From: Candidatus Omnitrophota bacterium
Lineage (GTDB): Bacteria > Omnitrophota > Gorgyraeia > 1-14-0-20-64-10
Direction of reading: 5' to 3'
Assembly: GCA_023248095.1 (NCBI GenBank)
Contig: JAHFFF010000009.1
Coordinates: 1 to 18,782 of the forward strand
DNA length: 18,782 nt
The translations under genes were made by a program, and so were the position numbers. This document shows, piece by piece, positions 15,063 to 18,782 of the stretch. The notes beneath the pieces were generated by a model. It ran no database searches. It was not told the DNA's origin and saw nothing but the letters and a program-made list of their open reading frames with translations. Every line of letters begins with the position of its first letter. Within the stretch, counting starts at the first letter, position 1.

Positions 15063-15103
15063 GCCCCACGACAGGACCCCGAGTATCTCGCAGTCAGAAG
15101 TGT

Positions 15104-15757
15104 TTATAGCCACTCTCGCTTCTTGAGCTCCGCGGCGATGTCATCGAATGTCTGGAAGGGAATCGACGGGATCTCCTCCCGTCGGCACCATTCGCCCAGC
15201 TCGTCCTTGGAAAAGGTTAGGCTCGCGGCCATCGCGGCGCAACGGTCTGTTACACCGTTGCCCACAAAGACCGTCGTGTATCCCTGATGAGTCCAGTTCC
15301 GGATCGGGTCCCCCTTGCAATGGCCACAGGAGGCACAGGTTGAGGAGGTGTAGGGGAAGTCCACCTGCCATGAGCCATTCGATTGGAGCAGCCGGTTGGC
15401 AAGGGAGGGGATGGGCCAGAGACCGGCTTGCAACATGACCGTCTCCACGCACAGGTCAAATCCGCCGCTGATCAGCACGACGGGGATGCCCCGGGCGCGC
15501 ATGCCCTTGAGAAATCCAGGGAAGCTCGGTTCTACCTCAATACACGTGGAGAGAAGTTGTTCCAGCTCTTGGCGAGTGGCTCGGACCGAGCCCATTTCCG
15601 ATTGCAGGCCTTCCCGGATGGAAAGCTCACCAGAGATGACCTGCTCTTGCACACGGGTCCATGTGGGAGCGCCGAATCGGTTCAGGATCTCGACCAGGGT
15701 ATCCTGCCGAGTCACTGTGCCGTCAAAATCACAGGCGATGAGAAGTCGAGCTTTCAT
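15104..15757 (-). CDS. HAD-superfamily phosphatase, MtnX/SerB-like
   Basis: 217 aa. It has all HAD motifs: DFDGT (10-14, nucleophile D10 and acid D12), VVLISGG (93-99, S97), K148 in CGHCKGD, and VGNGVTD (165-171, D171). A helical cap lies at about 17-75. The family hydrolyses small phosphomonoesters. MtnX removes phosphate from a methionine-salvage intermediate and SerB acts on phosphoserine. C141-x2-C144-x2-C147 directly before the catalytic lysine resembles the CxxCK segment of MtnX relatives and might bind metal. No other methionine-salvage gene is nearby, so the substrate is open. The ATG has no Shine-Dalgarno and a candidate promoter lies so close that the transcript may be nearly leaderless. 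It is co-directional with the pilin-like operon 148 bases downstream. Confidence 0.85.
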   Translation of the reverse strand: MKARLLIACDFDGTVTRQDTLVEILNRFGAPTWTRVQEQVISGELSIREGLQSEMGSVRATRQELEQLLSTCIEVEPSFPGFLKGMRARGIPVVLISGGFDLCVETVMLQAGLWPIPSLANRLLQSNGSWQVDFPYTSSTCASCGHCKGDPIRNWTHQGYTTVFVGNGVTDRCAAMAASLTFSKDELGEWCRREEIPSIPFQTFDDIAAELKKREWL

Positions 15758-15769
15758 GGAGTGAAACTT

Positions 15770-15798
15770 ATTATATGATAGACTAGGAACCTTATGAA
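15770..15798 (-). promoter_or_regulatory. Candidate sigma70-type promoter for the HAD phosphatase
   Basis: On the minus strand TTCATA (15798-15793, 4/6 to -35) is followed by a 17-base spacer and a perfect TATAAT (15775-15770). Transcription would begin about six bases before ATG 15757, giving a nearly leaderless message. The 36-base gap also has to serve the divergent ABC-transporter gene. For that gene TATGAT (15774-15779) on the plus strand is a possible -10, but no good -35 is visible. Confidence 0.4.
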
Positions 15799-18022
15799 AA
15801 AGAGATTAATGATGGCAGCGCTGCTTTTGTTCCTGATGACTGCTGAGTCACGACTTACGCACCCTGCCTACGCCTCGGAAGATGTGACGCTCGAATTCTG
15901 GGAGCTGTCGGTCGGCGAGGAGCTGATGCGATCCCTTCTGGACAAGTTTGAGCGGCAGCACCCCGGCATCAAGGTTCGCTTTCAGCAACTCTCCTGGGAC
16001 TACGGGCTGGACAAGGTGATCACCTCCATCGCGGCGGGCAATGCCCCCGATGTGGTGGAGTTGGGGACTGACTGGGTTCCCCAATTTTCTTCCTCCGGAG
16101 TCTTAAGCGACCTCACCGCCGAACTGACCCCCATCAAGAATCAGTTCCTTCTCTGGGATCCGGTCACCTACCGAGGCCGCATCTATGGGATGCCGTGGCT
16201 CGCTGGAACTCGAATCCTTTTCTACAACCGAGAGCTTTTTGCCAAGGCGGGGCTCAATCCTGACCGGCCTCCTTCCACCTGGAAGGAGCTTTATGAGGCG
16301 GCCAAGGCGGTGGACGGACTGGGGCCGGAGATTTACGGCATCGGCCTGCATGTGGCAGAGGCCTATGCCCCTTGGCAGGAATTCCTTCCCTTTGCGTGGG
16401 GGAACGGCGGGGAGGTGTTGAATAAGGAATGGAACCGCTGTCTTCTCGATCAGCCTCCCGTCGTTGAGGCGCTGAAATTCTACAAATCGCTGAAGCCCTA
16501 CGCCTTGGTGGAACGTCAACCCCAGGTGAATCAGCTCTTCGCCGAGGGGAAGGTGGGCGTGCAGATCTCCGGTTCTTGGAATTTTGCGGTCATCCCCCGG
16601 CTGAATCCCACCCTCAACTATGGGGTGGGCCTTATGCCTAAGCCGGCGGAGAATCGAGGGGCACCGGCCTCCTTTGCGGGCGGCGAGATGTTGGTGATCC
16701 TCAAAAGCACGGAACATCAGGAGGCGGCCCTTCAACTGATTCGCTTCTTGGCCGAGGAGGAACAGGCGATGGCGATCGTGGAGGCCCAGCGGAACATCAT
16801 CCCCACCGCGGTTGCGGCGATGGAGCAACCTTATTACCAGACCCATCCGGAGCAACGGATGGTGTTCGAGCAGGTCCGTTACGCGGTCGCTCCACCCGCC
16901 CATCCGGCCTGGGGTCAAATGCAGGAGGCGATCACCCTGGCGGTGGAGGAGGTCCTTCTGAAGGACAAGGATCCCGAGAAGGCGCTTCAGGAAACCACCG
17001 CGCAGATCAACAAGATCATTCAGACTCCTGAGGTGAGGGGCCGCTTCAGCGACACCGTGGTGTTTGGGATCTTTCTGGGTGCCTTGTTGCTGCTGGGGGT
17101 GGGCAGCGTGGTCCTCCGGCGCCGCCGGGTCGGGGCTCGAGCGGTTGCCCACAGCCCCTCCAGCCTCCTGACCAGTTTCCTGTTTATCTCGCCGTGGCTG
17201 ACCATCTTTTTGGCCTTCAGCGTCATTCCGCTGGCCCACTCCGTGATCTTAAGTTTTTCCCGTTATAACCTGTTGAGTTCCGAGATCGCCTTTGTGGGGC
17301 TGCGCAATTTCTGGGAGGTGCTCGGGGAGCCGCCCTTCCGGAAGGCGATGTGGAATACGCTGATGTTTGCCGCAGGCTCCATCCCCCCCACCATGGCCCT
17401 GGCGCTGTTCGCAGCGGTGTTGATCAACACGAGGATTCCCTTCAAGCGGCTGTACCAGGCGGGCCTGTTCCTTCCGGTGGCGACGTCGGTGATCGTCATC
17501 TGCATGATCTTCTCCTATCTCTATGCGCAGGACGGGCTGGTCAATCGGGTCCTTCAGTGGTTTCATCTGCCGGTGCCGACTCCCTCCTGGTTGCTGAATA
17601 CCCGATGGGCTCTGCCCTCCATCATGTTCATGAACGTCTGGGCGAGTTACGGCTATTACATGGTCCTCTTCCTAGCAGGCCTGCAGACGATCCCGGTGGA
17701 GCTGTACGAGGCGGCCTCCATCGATGGGGCCAATGACTGGCAGAAGTTTCGGTACATCACCCTGCCGCAGCTCAAGCCGATCGTACTCTTGGCGACGGTG
17801 ATCAACACGATCCGGGCGCTCCAAGTCTTCCCGGAGATCTTCGCCATGACGCAGGGGGGACCGCTGGGCTCCACCACCACGGTGGTTTGGTATCTCTACG
17901 AGACCGGTTTCCATCGCTTCGACATGGGGCATGCCGCCGCCGTGGGCTATGTCCTCTTCATCGTGACCATGTGTCTCTCCTGGTTCCAGATCAAGGCCTT
18001 CCGGGTGGAGGAGAAGCTGTGA
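15794..18022 (+). CDS. CUT1-type sugar ABC importer: solute-binding protein fused to MalF-like permease
   Basis: 742 aa, far longer than either part alone. A signal peptide (about 1-27, HPAYA-SED) precedes a family-1 sugar-binding protein (about 30-405: TLEFWELSVGEELM, ITSIAAGNAPDVVELG, MPWLAGTRILFYNRELF). A TM segment (about 420-438) ends in RRRR (about 440-443), placing what follows in the cytoplasm. The permease starts at about 450 (LLTSFLFISPWLTIFLAFSV) and carries the EAA loop E639-A-A-x3-G645 to L657-P658 that contacts the ATPase. Topology is consistent with a periplasmic binding domain tethered to its own channel. AGGA (15785-15788) precedes ATG 15794. The stop overlaps the MalG-like start (GTGA). 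The frame is continuous with no sign of an assembly-joined stop. The substrate is unknown; amino-sugar or oligosaccharide is plausible given nagB nearby. Confidence 0.9.
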   Translation: MKKRLMMAALLLFLMTAESRLTHPAYASEDVTLEFWELSVGEELMRSLLDKFERQHPGIKVRFQQLSWDYGLDKVITSIAAGNAPDVVELGTDWVPQFSSSGVLSDLTAELTPIKNQFLLWDPVTYRGRIYGMPWLAGTRILFYNRELFAKAGLNPDRPPSTWKELYEAAKAVDGLGPEIYGIGLHVAEAYAPWQEFLPFAWGNGGEVLNKEWNRCLLDQPPVVEALKFYKSLKPYALVERQPQVNQLFAEGKVGVQISGSWNFAVIPRLNPTLNYGVGLMPKPAENRGAPASFAGGEMLVILKSTEHQEAALQLIRFLAEEEQAMAIVEAQRNIIPTAVAAMEQPYYQTHPEQRMVFEQVRYAVAPPAHPAWGQMQEAITLAVEEVLLKDKDPEKALQETTAQINKIIQTPEVRGRFSDTVVFGIFLGALLLLGVGSVVLRRRRVGARAVAHSPSSLLTSFLFISPWLTIFLAFSVIPLAHSVILSFSRYNLLSSEIAFVGLRNFWEVLGEPPFRKAMWNTLMFAAGSIPPTMALALFAAVLINTRIPFKRLYQAGLFLPVATSVIVICMIFSYLYAQDGLVNRVLQWFHLPVPTPSWLLNTRWALPSIMFMNVWASYGYYMVLFLAGLQTIPVELYEAASIDGANDWQKFRYITLPQLKPIVLLATVINTIRALQVFPEIFAMTQGGPLGSTTTVVWYLYETGFHRFDMGHAAAVGYVLFIVTMCLSWFQIKAFRVEEKL

Positions 18023-18782
18023 GGGAGCGGATGCTGATCACGCTGTCGGTTTCGATCCTCACGGTGATGCTGATCCTCACGCTGATGCCGCTCTTCCTCA
18101 TGTTCTACACCTCCTTCAAGCCAACCGGTACGCTCTTTGACCGCTCTACCGAGGTGCTGGTGGCTGACTTCGAGGTGGGAGAACTCAACTCCATCGGCGG
18201 GCCGATCCTGACGGAGGTCGAGGGAACCTCGAAGGTGGAGAAGTCCTTTCTCCCTCCGCAGGTGAGTCCGCGGCAGAGCCGTGTCATGGCGGTCCAGTAC
18301 GAGAAGGGGGACGGTCCGGCTCGGTGGAAGACGCGCGTGGGCCAGGACATGCGCAAGTTCTCCCACTTGGAATTCCGCGTGCGGGGTGAAAAGGGCGGCG
18401 AAGGCTTCACCGTGGATCTGGTGGATGTGAAGGGCCGAAGGGCCAGCCTCGGGATTGAAGAAATCCTGCGCGGCGGGTTGACGACCGAGTGGGAAACCAT
18501 TCGGATCCCCATGGAGTGGTTCCGTCTCTCTTCCTTAACACCCGGCACCTCGGAGCGGGTGGCGGAAGATTTTGTGATCGGCTTCAACGAGGGGGCCGGA
18601 ACGATTTACCTGGATGACATCCGGTTCATTTTCCGGAAATGGACGCTGAACAACTACTGGGACGTGATGATCAGCGGCCCCTTCGGCCGCTACGCCGTCA
18701 ACTCCATGGGGATTGCCCTCACCGTCACGCTCACCAACCTGTTGTTTGCCACGATGGTGGGATATGCCTTTGCCCGGCGGGA
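18019..18782 (+). CDS. MalG-like sugar ABC permease with inserted carbohydrate-binding-like domain (3'-incomplete)
   Basis: At least 254 codons, open at the window edge. GTG 18019 overlaps the previous stop by 4 bases; ATG 18031 is an alternative. TM1 is about 6-30, followed by the usual SFKP-x-G-x-LF. In standard MalG-type permeases the next element, NYW-x(n)-F-x-x-Y-x-x-NS, comes about 20-40 residues later. Here it is delayed by about 155 residues to about 210-226. The insert (about 47-205) is beta-rich and starts VADFEVGELN. It contains MAVQYEKGDGPARW, a LEFRVRG strand, WETIRIPMEWF and closes GTIYLDDIRF, a pattern typical of galactose-binding-like/CBM domains. It would face the periplasm. 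Then TM2 (about 228-249) and the AFARR segment follow. The EAA loop lies beyond the window. An extra sugar-capturing domain on the permease is inferred. Confidence 0.85.
   Translation, partial: MRERMLITLSVSILTVMLILTLMPLFLMFYTSFKPTGTLFDRSTEVLVADFEVGELNSIGGPILTEVEGTSKVEKSFLPPQVSPRQSRVMAVQYEKGDGPARWKTRVGQDMRKFSHLEFRVRGEKGGEGFTVDLVDVKGRRASLGIEEILRGGLTTEWETIRIPMEWFRLSSLTPGTSERVAEDFVIGFNEGAGTIYLDDIRFIFRKWTLNNYWDVMISGPFGRYAVNSMGIALTVTLTNLLFATMVGYAFARR

Noticed and set aside
14956..15103. Leader as a known riboswitch (c-di-GMP or cobalamin type)
   Set aside because: The conserved core motifs of these classes could not be found; only simple hairpins are visible.
15103..15108. TATAAA on the minus strand as a -10 box for the pilin-like operon
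   Set aside because: It overlaps the stop codon of the phosphatase gene, and no -35-like sequence lies 16-18 bases upstream.
16103..17239. Minus-strand open frame of 378 codons inside the ABC-transporter gene
   Set aside because: It is a shadow frame of low-complexity Arg/His/Gly composition, opposite a gene with clear conserved motifs.

Overview
The window reads as a chromosomal segment of a diderm (Gram-negative) bacterium of moderately high GC. It contains a large outer-membrane-type beta-barrel protein, several Sec signal peptides for periplasmic proteins, a PapD-like periplasmic chaperone and a periplasmic sugar-binding/ABC uptake system. I cannot name the phylum with confidence. No rRNA, tRNA, CRISPR array, transposase or phage gene was seen. 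Coding density is very high and the genes form three transcription blocks: + (1-8955), - (8965-15757) and + (15794 to the end).

Block 1 (+). A TPR plus double-PDZ protein (7-762) is followed by a two-TM HAMP protein with no output domain (773-1342). Next come two tandem polytopic TMTC-like (GT-C type) glycosyltransferase/TPR proteins (1379-3349 and 3400-5472). Their membrane halves are almost identical, including about 929 bp with no mismatch by eye, while their TPR tails differ. A likely promoter then precedes three genes: an exported protein with six Asp-rich DGxxD repeats (5582-6172), a glucosamine-6-phosphate deaminase NagB (6224-6991), and a tightly coupled DUF4954-like left-handed beta-helix protein (6997-8955).

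Block 2 (-), read from 15757 down to 8965. An MtnX/SerB-like HAD phosphatase comes first, then a 148-nt structured leader. After it is a translationally coupled four-gene set with three 4-nt overlaps: a secreted pilin-like beta-sandwich protein, a PapD-like chaperone, a second secreted protein that carries the same pilin-like domain behind an extra Ig-like domain, and a ~660-aa predicted outer-membrane barrel with a helical/TPR-like N-terminus. A third, diverged TMTC-like glycosyltransferase with two TPRs follows after 12 nt. No classical usher is present. This looks like an unusual chaperone-assisted surface-protein export or assembly system, possibly with its own O-glycosyltransferase. It is the best candidate for an undescribed system here.

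Block 3 (+). A CUT1-type sugar importer has two unusual architectures. The solute-binding protein is fused to the MalF-like permease (15794-18022). The MalG-like permease (18019 to the window edge, incomplete) has a carbohydrate-binding-like beta-sandwich inserted in its first periplasmic loop. The ATPase is not in the window. Together with NagB and the DUF4954 protein this points to uptake and handling of (amino)sugars, but the substrate cannot be read from the sequence.
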